Assembly: GCA_025642075.2 (NCBI GenBank)
Contig: JAODUO010000191.1
Coordinates: 270,001 to 334,000, forward strand
Reading direction: 5' to 3'
DNA length: 64,000 nucleotides
Source: Ridgeia piscesae
Lineage: Eukaryota; Annelida; Polychaeta; Sabellida; Siboglinidae
In this document: positions 60,101 to 64,000 of the stretch, piece by piece
Position numbering within the stretch: position 1 is the stretch's first letter
Layout: the number at the start of each line of letters is the position of its first letter
The notes under the pieces: model-generated
The model's input: only the letters and a program-made list of their open reading frames with translations
Database searches by the model: none
Told to the model about the DNA's origin: nothing
Made by a program: the position numbers and the translations under genes

Positions 60101-61991
60101 GTGTACTGTAGATGTACACTGTGTACAGGGTGTATTGTAGATGTACACTGTGTACATGGTGTACTACAGATGTACACTGTGTACAGGGTGTACTACAGAT
60201 GTACACTGTGTACAGGGTGTACTGTAGATGTACACTGTGTACAGGGTGTACTACAGATGTACACTGTGTACAGGGTGTACTGTAGATGTACACTGTGTAC
60301 AGGGTGTACTGTAGATGTACACTGTGTACAGGGTGTACTACAGATGTACACTGTGTACAGGGTGTACTGTAGATGTACACTGTGTACAGGGTGTACTACA
60401 GATGTACACTGTGTACAGGGTGTAAAGATGTACACTGTGTACAGGGTGTACTACAGATGTACACTGTGTACAGGTGTATAGAGATGTACAGTGAGTGTAC
60501 CAGACACTTCTGACTGGAGTACAGGTACAGGGTGTACTACAGATGTACACTGTGTACAGAGTGTATTGTAGATGTACACTGTGTACAGGGTGTACTACAG
60601 ATGTACACTGTGTACAGGGTGTATTGTAGATGTACACTGTGTACAGGGTGTACTACAGATGTACACTGTGTACAGAGTGTATTGTAGATGTACACTGTGT
60701 ACAGGGTGTACTACAGATGTACACTGTGTACAGGGTGTATTGTAGATGTACACTGTGTACAGGGTGTACTACAGATGTACACTGTGTACAGGGTGTACTG
60801 TAGATGTACACTGTGTACAGGGTGTACTACAGATGTACACTGTGTACATGGTGTACTAGATGTACACTGTGTACAGGGTGTACTACAGATGTACACTGTG
60901 TACAGGGTGTACTGTAGATGTACACTGTGTACAGGGTGTACTACAGATGTACACTGTGTACAGAGTGTATTGTAGATGTACACTGTTACAGGGTGTACTT
61001 AGATGTACACTGTGTACATTTACTGTAGATTACAATGTGTACAGTGTGTATTGTAGTGTACACTGATAAATGCACACAGCCTATGGAGGTTGAGTTTATC
61101 CAGAATGAGAGCAAGGTCGTATCAGCCTGGCATCCACAGATAAGACAGCTATTACTGGCTGTACAGTCGTCACAGAATTCCACATCAGTGTTGAACTTTC
61201 ACTTCACATTTCTGCCAAACCACTCACACTAGTCAAGAACAACTGGTTCTACTCAACACAATGAATGCCTAAGACACAACCTCCCTTTAATTTAAAAGAA
61301 CACCTCCAAACTTAGGCTTTGGTTTAACTCTCTCAGTTCACTCACCTCACAACAAACTGTGTGTGTGTTACAACTTGATAGCAGCTGTTTTATATATCTG
61401 AAATTGTTCTATATAATGGCAAATGAACCTTTCAAAATTCAACAGGAAAAGGCAGCAGTGGCCAAATTTATGTACATTCATATTTAAATATTTAAATGTA
61501 ACATACCTGGTAAAAATTGATTCTTTTAATTATTTCTGCAGCAAATTGGCAAACTGTTTAATTAAACTAACTGTGCATATTATTAAGACTGTTCATACCA
61601 AACAGATCAGAACACAATGAACAGTCAGACCCCTGTAGTTAACGGTCAAATCTAATGCACATGAAACTGAAATATTTATGCTTCAAATGCTGCCTATTGC
61701 CTTGAATATTACACAGAACACAACAAGCCATCAGTCACTTCCAGACTCACTGCAGAAAACAGTCAACTGCTGGTTTCTGCTCCACAGCAGATTATCAACT
61801 GATTATCCATGGGTCTGTGGCTTCATCATAATCACATCCATCAGAAATGTTCTACGGTGACAGCACCAACACAACAGAGGACCTGTGTGACAATGTCACT
61901 GTTGTGTAGAGTCACCATTTACCTGGCAGTTGGCAAGTGCGTCCTGCGACAGACTGCGGTGATGATTGTCCAGAACCGATGACGGCCACAT
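30868..61991 (-). CDS. RAPGEF1: RAPGEF1 (C3G), Rap guanine-nucleotide exchange factor 1, 17 exons found
   Basis: Exons in transcript order: 61991-61923, 55538-55366, 53593-53446, 51934-51849, 50579-50376, 49015-48231, 47521-47247, 46173-46067, 45475-45310, 43942-43867, 43402-43228, 40546-40360, 37624-37445, 35151-35050, 33313-33216, 32247-32116, 31003-30868. About 1033 codons are seen; human C3G has about 1077. Order of parts: N-terminal helical region ([11 protein letters not shown]), proline-rich region with three PxLPxK motifs of the type bound by the Crk SH3 domain, RasGEF N domain ([20 protein letters not shown]), then the CDC25 catalytic domain ([54 protein letters not shown]). Known: C3G activates Rap1 downstream of Crk adaptors. 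Phases agree at every junction except that exon 40546-40360 has one base too many, and one CDC25 exon of about 26 codons between 37445 and 35151 is missing. Confidence 0.95.
31011..31490 (-). repeat. 27-bp minisatellite (about 17 copies)
   Basis: Units of GTGATTGTATAATACATACA type in the last RAPGEF1 intron, starting 8 bp from the acceptor of the terminal exon. The unit itself lacks the acceptor CAG. Confidence 0.9.
31491..32112 (-). repeat. 18-bp minisatellite beginning at the donor (about 34 copies)
   Basis: Units of GACATTACACTGACGTGA type in the last RAPGEF1 intron, abutting the donor GTACGTCTCATGTCAGTG of exon 32247-32116. Only intronic bases of the junction seem to be in the unit; most copies lack GTACGT. 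Confidence 0.88.
32116..32247 (-). CDS. RAPGEF1: RAPGEF1 exon, [13 protein letters not shown] block
   Basis: Acceptor GTCTACAG, donor AAGTG|GTACGT. Encodes [20 protein letters not shown] and [19 protein letters not shown], part of the catalytic core. Confidence 0.96.
32634..33215 (-). repeat. Junction minisatellite, donor type (24-bp unit, about 17 good plus 7 decayed copies)
   Basis: The minus-strand unit is near TGCATCCCCTACATGTAAGT plus ACC, i.e. 14 or so exon bases and the donor of exon 33313-33216. Two unit versions occur, one with the exonic TGCATCCCC and one with TGCACCCCC. Units at 32634-32805, farthest from the exon, have TGAAGTACC in place of TGTAAGTACC, so they have lost the donor GT. 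Confidence 0.92.
33216..33313 (-). CDS. RAPGEF1: RAPGEF1 exon, [15 protein letters not shown] block
   Basis: Acceptor ATCTGCAG|GTG, donor CTACAT|GTAAGT. Encodes [20 protein letters not shown] and [12 protein letters not shown]. Its last bases are copied in the adjoining array. Confidence 0.96.
33330..33410 (-). repeat. 12-bp repeat (GTCATCACAGGT), about 5-6 copies
   Basis: Short array just upstream of the acceptor of exon 33313-33216. Confidence 0.85.
33520..34968 (-). repeat. 18-bp minisatellite (about 80 copies)
   Basis: Plus-strand unit AGCTACAACCTCACAGAC with few variants (ATC, CCC, AAC in place of CTC). On the RAPGEF1 sense strand the unit has GAGGTTGTAGCT, containing an acceptor-like TTGTAG. 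Because 18 is a multiple of three and stop codons are lacking, hexapeptide-repeat frames of over 500 codons appear; I do not regard them as genes. Confidence 0.93.
35050..35151 (-). CDS. RAPGEF1: RAPGEF1 exon, [15 protein letters not shown] block
   Basis: Acceptor CTTTCAG|CATC, donor CTGGAG|GTAGGT. Encodes [20 protein letters not shown] and [14 protein letters not shown]. Phase 0 at both ends. In other animals KFIKIMK precedes HLRK, and it is not encoded here. Confidence 0.96.
35222..35950 (-). repeat. 23-bp minisatellite (about 31 copies)
   Basis: Units of GTATGAACCAGTGATATCAG type, with one interruption near 35375-35400 that is a copy of the exon-proximal GAAAGGA..GAAAAT segment. It lies in the intron from which the CDC25 exon is missing. 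Confidence 0.9.
36112..37400 (-). repeat. About 39-bp minisatellite with CAG|GT units (about 33 copies)
   Basis: On the RAPGEF1 sense strand each unit reads near TGTTGTTGTTGTCAGGTGTT, i.e. an acceptor-like TTGTTGTCAG followed at once by GT, then ATAGTTGTACACACT. The acceptor of exon 37624-37445 (GTGTTGTTGTCAG) is of the same type but lies on the other side of the exon. The array occupies the intron where a conserved exon is expected. Confidence 0.88.
37445..37624 (-). CDS. RAPGEF1: RAPGEF1 exon, first part of CDC25 domain
   Basis: Acceptor TTGTCAG|GACG, donor TTTCTG|GTGGGT. Encodes [40 protein letters not shown] and [15 protein letters not shown]. Ends in phase 2, so the next exon should start by completing Trp. 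Confidence 0.96.
37640..38500 (-). repeat. 32-bp minisatellite (about 25 copies)
   Basis: Units near ATGTGAGATAACATCCAAAT with AGAACATGTCTA, upstream of the acceptor of exon 37624-37445. No junction copy seen; the units toward 38500 are more variable. Confidence 0.88.
38560..40375 (-). repeat. Junction minisatellite, donor type (25-bp unit, about 72 copies)
   Basis: The sense-strand unit is near CTCACTGCCAAGTAAGTCCA plus ACCAA: about 12 exon bases and the strong donor GTAAGT of RAPGEF1 exon 40546-40360. Variants carry AGCTCACTG (as in the exon) or AACTCACTG, and ACTTATTTGG (GT to AT, donor lost on the sense strand) or ACTTACTTGG. Confidence 0.93.
40360..40546 (-). CDS. RAPGEF1: RAPGEF1 exon, end of RasGEF N domain, with one-base frame break
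   Basis: Acceptor GTGTTGTAG|CACTG, donor TGCCAA|GTAAGT. First frame: [20 protein letters not shown], then a stop; one base over: [20 protein letters not shown] and [19 protein letters not shown]. Both parts match C3G, the exon is 187 bp where the flanking phases demand 186, and the break lies near 40470-40495. The frame is right again at the donor. A sequencing or assembly error is the simplest reading. Confidence 0.88.
40547..41592 (-). repeat. Junction minisatellite, acceptor type (54-bp unit, about 19 copies)
   Basis: Each sense-strand unit has GTGTGTTGTAG and then CACTGAACTAGATGAGGGGA, close to the start of exon 40546-40360 (CACTGAACTAGACGAGGGGA), and ends in GTCATGGATC, close to the exon's GTCATGGACC. 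So about 44 of the 54 bp come from the exon. Copies are almost identical. The 54-bp period gives plus-strand frames of 18-residue repeats, which are artefacts. Confidence 0.93.
41600..43155 (-). repeat. 32-bp minisatellite with acceptor-like units (about 48 copies)
   Basis: The sense-strand unit reads near CAGTTTATTGCAGTTATCCA, with a good acceptor-like TTTATTGCAG in each copy, but no RAPGEF1 exon begins with TTATCC. The array fills the same intron as the 54-bp array. Confidence 0.9.
43228..43402 (-). CDS. RAPGEF1: RAPGEF1 exon, RasGEF N domain
   Basis: Acceptor TGTCGTCAG|ACTTC, donor CTCTG|GTGAGA. Encodes [34 protein letters not shown] and [10 protein letters not shown]. Confidence 0.96.
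43403..43866 (-). other. RAPGEF1 intron, unique sequence
   Basis: No array. Nothing else recognised. Confidence 0.5.
43867..43942 (-). CDS. RAPGEF1: RAPGEF1 exon, [17 protein letters not shown]
   Basis: Acceptor TTGGTAG|GGTG, donor AACATG|GTGAGT. Encodes [20 protein letters not shown] and TASKH, the start of the RasGEF N domain. Confidence 0.94.
43943..44885 (-). other. RAPGEF1 intron, unique A/T-rich sequence
   Basis: About 940 bp without an array; nothing recognised. Confidence 0.5.
44886..45135 (+). mobile_element. tRNA-derived SINE, copy 2
   Basis: Same family as 17453-17720: CTAGAGCGCCGGACTGTCAA, B box GGTTCAATCAC (about 44943), TTAGGCAATTTCG, GGTGGTCCCTTCTATCTGGT and GTCTATGCCAGGGGAAG in the same order. 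Inserted antisense to RAPGEF1 in an intron. The right end is uncertain. Confidence 0.75.
45310..45475 (-). CDS. RAPGEF1: RAPGEF1 exon, acidic [13 protein letters not shown]
   Basis: Acceptor TATTCCAG, donor CAACAT|GTGAGT. Encodes [40 protein letters not shown] and QLVKKQH. The LDVSDQLVLKK-type motif precedes the RasGEF N domain in C3G. Confidence 0.94.
45530..45604. repeat. (TAG)n microsatellite
   Basis: About 25 perfect GTA/TAG triplets in a RAPGEF1 intron. Confidence 0.95.
45605..46066 (-). other. RAPGEF1 intron, unique sequence
   Basis: Nothing recognised. Confidence 0.45.
46067..46173 (-). CDS. RAPGEF1: RAPGEF1 exon, [19 protein letters not shown]
   Basis: Acceptor TTTGACAG|GGTTTG, donor AGACAG|GTGGGT. 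Encodes [20 protein letters not shown] and [15 protein letters not shown]. Its first 51 or so bases are copied in the adjoining array. Confidence 0.92.
46174..47048 (-). repeat. Junction minisatellite, acceptor type (77-bp unit, about 11-12 copies)
   Basis: Each unit has about 26 intronic bases ending in ATATTTGACAG and about 51 exonic bases from GGTTTGGCCATGGTGTCTGG to AACAGGGTGTC. The coding part ([17 protein letters not shown]) stays open in most copies; point changes such as CTTGGCC for CATGGCC recur in several units. Confidence 0.93.
47247..47521 (-). CDS. RAPGEF1: RAPGEF1 exon, [11 protein letters not shown] block
   Basis: Acceptor GTGTGCAG|TCGAGG, donor AACG|GTAGGT. Encodes [40 protein letters not shown] and [18 protein letters not shown]. 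Confidence 0.94.
47735..48205. repeat. (TA)n-rich tract
   Basis: About 470 bp of TA dinucleotide with ACAATATA interruptions, ending about 25 bp from the donor of exon 49015-48231. Confidence 0.93.
48231..49015 (-). CDS. RAPGEF1: RAPGEF1 large exon, Crk SH3-binding proline-rich region
   Basis: Acceptor TTGTTGCAG|GCTAC, donor CACG|GTCAGT. 785 bp, low complexity Ser/Thr-rich, with three PxLPxK motifs: [24 protein letters not shown] and [10 protein letters not shown]. Known: C3G binds the N-terminal SH3 domain of Crk through such motifs. The exon start (GCTACAGGAGGACCCT) is copied in the adjoining array. Confidence 0.96.
49016..49985 (-). repeat. Junction minisatellite, acceptor type (about 47-bp unit, about 20 copies)
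   Basis: On the sense strand each unit has TTGTTGTTGTAG followed by GCTACAGGAGGACCCT, equal to the acceptor and first 16 bases of exon 49015-48231 (whose own acceptor is TTGCAG). Copies near the exon alternate between TTGCAG and TTGTAG. The array becomes more variable above 49600. Confidence 0.93.
50095..50372 (-). repeat. 20-bp minisatellite at a donor (about 13-14 copies)
   Basis: Sense-strand units near GGGTTTGTGGGCCACACATG, beginning directly after the weak donor GTCTGTGAGGG of exon 50579-50376. No exon bases are included in the unit. Confidence 0.9.
50376..50579 (-). CDS. RAPGEF1: RAPGEF1 exon, [13 protein letters not shown] and PPPKPPRP
   Basis: Acceptor TTTTCAG|GCCCC, donor GCCAG|GTCTGT. 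Encodes [40 protein letters not shown] and [16 protein letters not shown]. Phases agree with both neighbours. Confidence 0.93.
50660..51725 (-). repeat. 23-bp minisatellite with a 62-bp higher-order part
   Basis: About 33 units of GTCTGACTGCCTTGGCACAG type (50660-51415). From 51480 to 51720 a three-unit block of about 62 bp (TGTCAGACTACCTTCGCACA, CTGTCTGACTGCC and CTGTCAGACTGTC) is repeated about three times. It lies upstream of exon 50579-50376, not touching it. Confidence 0.92.
51849..51934 (-). CDS. RAPGEF1: RAPGEF1 exon, [15 protein letters not shown]
   Basis: Acceptor GTTTCAG|GACC, donor GACAC|GTAAGT. Encodes [20 protein letters not shown] and NIKTNVPD. Assigned mainly by phase and position; similarity is weak in this part of C3G. 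Confidence 0.85.
51950..52440 (-). repeat. TGTGGTATG-type low-complexity repeat
   Basis: Irregular units of about 18-27 bp (GTGTGGTATGTGTGGTGAGT type on the plus strand), upstream of the acceptor of exon 51934-51849. The sense strand is C/A-rich. Confidence 0.88.
52441..53445 (-). repeat. Junction minisatellite, donor type (38-bp unit, about 26 copies)
   Basis: On the sense strand each unit carries TCATCCAGGTAGTGCCGTGT; the true junction of exon 53593-53446 is GCATTCAG|GTAGTGCCGTGT. The two exon-nearest units keep the exonic CATTCAG form. Confidence 0.93.
53446..53593 (-). CDS. RAPGEF1: RAPGEF1 exon flanked by splice-site arrays on both sides
   Basis: Acceptor GTTGTTGCAG|TACTG, donor ATTCAG|GTAGTG. 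Encodes [40 protein letters not shown] and VQAVRDGIQ; compare the human SLARLIRWADEVML segment. Confidence 0.93.
53594..55162 (-). repeat. Junction minisatellite, acceptor type (about 24-bp unit, about 62 copies)
   Basis: Each sense-strand unit reads near TGTTGTTGCAGTACTGTGGT, the acceptor and first bases of exon 53593-53446 (TACTGTGATGATG). Units above about 54530 have TACTGTGATGGTG, closer to the exon, and some read CACTGTG. Artefactual frames of up to 541 codons arise on both strands. Confidence 0.93.
55163..55365 (-). other. RAPGEF1 intron, unique part
   Basis: About 200 bp of A/T-rich sequence between the donor of exon 55538-55366 and the array. Confidence 0.5.
55366..55538 (-). CDS. 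RAPGEF1: RAPGEF1 exon 2
   Basis: Acceptor CTTTCAG|GATG, donor GGACAG|GTGTGT. Encodes [40 protein letters not shown] and [11 protein letters not shown], as in the C3G N-terminal region (LPG..T.ILE.VLELQ.LL). Confidence 0.93.
55550..56290 (-). repeat. About 35-bp minisatellite (about 21 copies)
   Basis: Units near ACAGTGAACATGTGGAACAC plus CCTTAGTGACAACT, beginning about 12 bp upstream of the acceptor of exon 2. The unit does not contain the acceptor itself. Confidence 0.92.
56291..56520 (-). other. RAPGEF1 intron 1, unique part
   Basis: Nothing recognised. Confidence 0.4.
56521..59310 (-). repeat. 44-bp minisatellite (about 48 regular copies plus a decayed end)
   Basis: Units near CATGACCCAGTCTGTAGACA plus CGACACTGTCACACATCATACTAA in RAPGEF1 intron 1. 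Sub-blocks with GTGACCCTGTC or CTGCCACAC indicate successive local expansions. From about 58620 to 59310 the repeat is barely recognisable, with many insertions and deletions. Confidence 0.93.
59311..60089 (-). other. RAPGEF1 intron 1, unique A/T-rich sequence
   Basis: Nothing recognised. Confidence 0.45.
60090..61060 (-). repeat. 29-bp palindromic minisatellite (about 33 copies)
   Basis: Units near GATGTACACTGTGTACAGGG plus TGTACTACA or TGTACTGTA. TGTAC...GTACA is an inverted repeat in every unit. The two variants alternate in places, giving a 58-bp higher-order period. One interruption at about 60480-60530 resembles the left edge at 60055-60105. Confidence 0.92.
61061..61922 (-). other. 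RAPGEF1 intron 1, 5' part, unique
   Basis: About 860 bp after the exon 1 donor in transcript order. Nothing recognised. Confidence 0.45.
61923..61991 (-). CDS. RAPGEF1: RAPGEF1 putative first coding exon
   Basis: ATG at 61991; encodes [20 protein letters not shown] and NCQ, then donor TGCCAG|GTAAAT, phase 0 as exon 2 requires. An in-frame ATG upstream (62123) would add 44 residues, most of them from a microsatellite, so I prefer the inner start. The N-terminus of C3G varies between isoforms, so other first exons may lie outside the window. Confidence 0.6.
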
Positions 61992-62011
61992 CCTGCTGAG
62001 TGCAACTCCCT

Positions 62012-62068
62012 CTCCCTGTCTCCCTGTCTCCCTGTCTCCCTGTCTCCCTGTCTCCCTGTCTCTCTCCC
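62012..62068. repeat. (CTCCCTGT)n microsatellite
   Basis: Short polypyrimidine repeat about 20 bp upstream of the putative RAPGEF1 ATG, i.e. within its likely 5' UTR. Confidence 0.9.
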
Positions 62069-62324
62069 TCTCTCCCTCAACTGGGGACAATGCGGCAGAC
62101 ACAGCGTTCCTGGTGTGACTCACTCCCTACCTCCCACAGGCTCACTCGTCCTTCCAACTGTCTGTCACTCTCAACTCAATCGTCCCCTTCTGTGCAGGCA
62201 GCAGCCCCACCTCCTGTGGCATGTGTCAGACTGGCTGTTTACACTCGACTTGTTTATAAGTTATGTGGGCCGCCTGTGTCTGGCAACTGGCGACCGACAG
62301 CCGCATGAGAATGGATCACTAACA

Positions 62325-63370
62325 AAGTCCTTGCATCATCACTGGGACACGCTGGGTAGTTTATGATAACTCTGTCAAGTAGATCCTGGACTCCGTCTCT
62401 TCAAGTATTACATCAGTCTGAATTAGCTGACCACACATTGTCACTTCATGACTGAGTGACCACATGTCATTTCGTAACTGAATGACCACACATTGTCACT
62501 GACTTCATGGCAGAGTGACCATACGCTGTCACTTCAAGACTGAGTGACCACATGCACTTACTTCACGAGTGAGTGATCACATGCGGTCACTTCACGACTG
62601 ATGAAAAAATGTATTTTAAATAACCCCACGTCCTTCATCATCACTGGGGCCCCGCTGGGGATTTTATGATAACACTTTTCAAATGATTTATGGGACTCCA
62701 TCCTTCCCTTTAAAAGTACCACATGACTTCTTTAAGTTTGGTGACCACACATTGTCACTTCAAGACTGAGTGACAACAACGTCACGTTCATGACTGAGTG
62801 AACATACGTCACTTCATGACTGAATGACCACATGTCATTTTATGACTGAGCGACCACACATTGTCACTGACTTCATGACAGAGTGACCACATGCTGTCAC
62901 TTTACGACTGAGTGACCACATGTACTTACTTCAAGACTGAGTGACCACACAATTACTTCATGACTGAGTGACCACATGCTGTCACTTCACGACTGAGTGA
63001 CCACACAATTTTCCACTTCACGACAGAGTGACCATACGCTGTCACTTCAAGACTGAGTGACCACATGCAGTCACTTCACGAGTGAGTGACCACATGCTGT
63101 CACTTCACGACTGAGTGACCACACAATGTCACTTCACGACTGAGTGACCACAATGTTGTCACTTTCACGAGTGAGTGACCACATGCTGTCACTTCACGAC
63201 TGAGTGACCACACAAGTCACTTCACGACTGAATGACCACACTGTCACTTCACGACTGAGTGACCATACATTGTCACTTCACGACTGAGTGACCACATGAC
63301 TGTCACTTCATGACTGAGTGACCACACACTGTCACTTCACGACTGAGTGACCACAAGCTGTCACTTCAAT
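62325..63370. repeat. About 29-bp minisatellite with a duplicated 300-bp leader
   Basis: Units near GACTGAGTGACCACATGCTG plus TCACTTCAC, upstream of RAPGEF1 exon 1. The segment at about 62330-62600 (CATCATCACTGGG...TTTATGATAAC...) recurs at about 62634-62880 with many small differences, so leader and array were duplicated together. Confidence 0.88.
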
Positions 63371-63835
63371 TGTTGTTCCTATGAAAATTATTAAACTTAT
63401 ATAAAATTGTACATTTCGCAAATGTCTATAAGTTACATAAATAGCTTATAGACTATAACTATTTATGTAACTTGCTTGCAATGACACAAAATGGAGTTAG
63501 CTGGAAAAAACTTTTCTATGTGACACATGAAGACAGTTTGACTTTACGTTCCACTGGGTGGGTGTCTGATGTAGCCACCTAGGACCAAAGCCCACATCCA
63601 CCACAGGTCCACACATTCCACAGTAATTGTAGCTGGGGTCACTGGCACTAATCTCACATATAATGTGGAGATATGCGAGTCTAGCTAATAATCATCACTG
63701 CTTATTTCCATTATTTAATTATTCCTATTATGGGTCATCATGTAATTAACTTATTTTGAATGGATTATGACTAATAAATTGCAAAACAAAGCTTTGTCAT
63801 ATTGTACCAATGTCACCTTGGTGGAACTGGAGGGG
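63371..63835. other. 5' flank of RAPGEF1, unique sequence
   Basis: A/T-rich. An inverted pair TAGTTATAGTCTATAAGCTA / TATAAGTTACATAAATAGCT type near 63415-63470 can form a stem. No promoter element was recognised. Confidence 0.4.
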
Positions 63836-64000
63836 CGACTGTGAAGTTGCCAAAGGGGGTAGTTGATTTGAAGGGGTACAGTTACTAGCTTGTCAAAGGG
63901 GATAGTTGAGTTGAGGGTGTACTACAGTTACCAGCTTGTCAAAGGGGGTAGCTGAGTTGAAGGGGTACAGTTTGTGGTATCCACAGTGTGTAGCTTGTTA
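63836..64000. repeat. About 43-bp repeat, three to four copies, cut by the window edge
   Basis: Units with GCTTGTCAAAGGGGGTAG and GAGTTGAAGGGGTACAG. Confidence 0.8.

Overview
The window is animal nuclear DNA. It holds three intron-rich genes with GT-AG introns, all recognisable by conserved protein sequence: a ciliary doublet protein (CFAP45, minus strand, 3461-15240), a mitochondrial ribosomal protein (MRPL39/mL39, plus strand, 19002-26030) and a Rap1 exchange factor (RAPGEF1/C3G, minus strand, 30868-61991). A motile-cilium gene, tRNA-derived SINEs, an RTE-like LINE tail and a pogo-like transposon relic suggest an invertebrate. A lophotrochozoan such as a mollusc is my guess and cannot be proved from this window. 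CFAP45 and MRPL39 are divergent (head to head, 3.8 kb apart); MRPL39 and RAPGEF1 are convergent (tail to tail).

Layout: 1-3460 is intergenic, with a degenerate pogo-like element, a CA/GCAC microsatellite and an AT tract. 3461-15240 carries eight CFAP45 exons (about 548 codons, close to full length; the initiating exon was not identified). 15241-19001 holds a LINE tail, two SINEs and a promoter-like region. 19002-26030 is a complete ten-exon MRPL39 of 332 codons. 26031-30867 is the convergent spacer. 30868-61991 carries 17 RAPGEF1 exons; one conserved exon of the catalytic CDC25 domain (expected between 35152 and 37444) is not found, and another (40360-40546) is out of frame by one base. 61992-64000 is the RAPGEF1 5' flank.

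The outstanding property is the introns of CFAP45 and RAPGEF1, which are largely tandem minisatellites (periods about 18-77 bp, up to about 95 copies). In at least eleven arrays the repeat unit is a copy of the adjacent exon-intron junction: some exon bases plus the 5' splice site, or the 3' splice site plus some exon bases. Hundreds of near-identical splice sites are thus lined up beside the true one, always on the sense strand of the host gene. CFAP45 exon 9754-9924 and RAPGEF1 exons 53446-53593 and 40360-40546 have a donor array on one side and an acceptor array on the other. A related array near the RAPGEF1 3' end repeats the stop-codon region. MRPL39 is much less affected, but has a decayed copy of one exon and an array rich in donor-like motifs. 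I regard these junction-bearing minisatellites as the most novel feature here. The many long open frames inside arrays are by-products of the repeats and are not annotated as genes. Several patches look decayed or poorly called, so assembly quality must be kept in mind.
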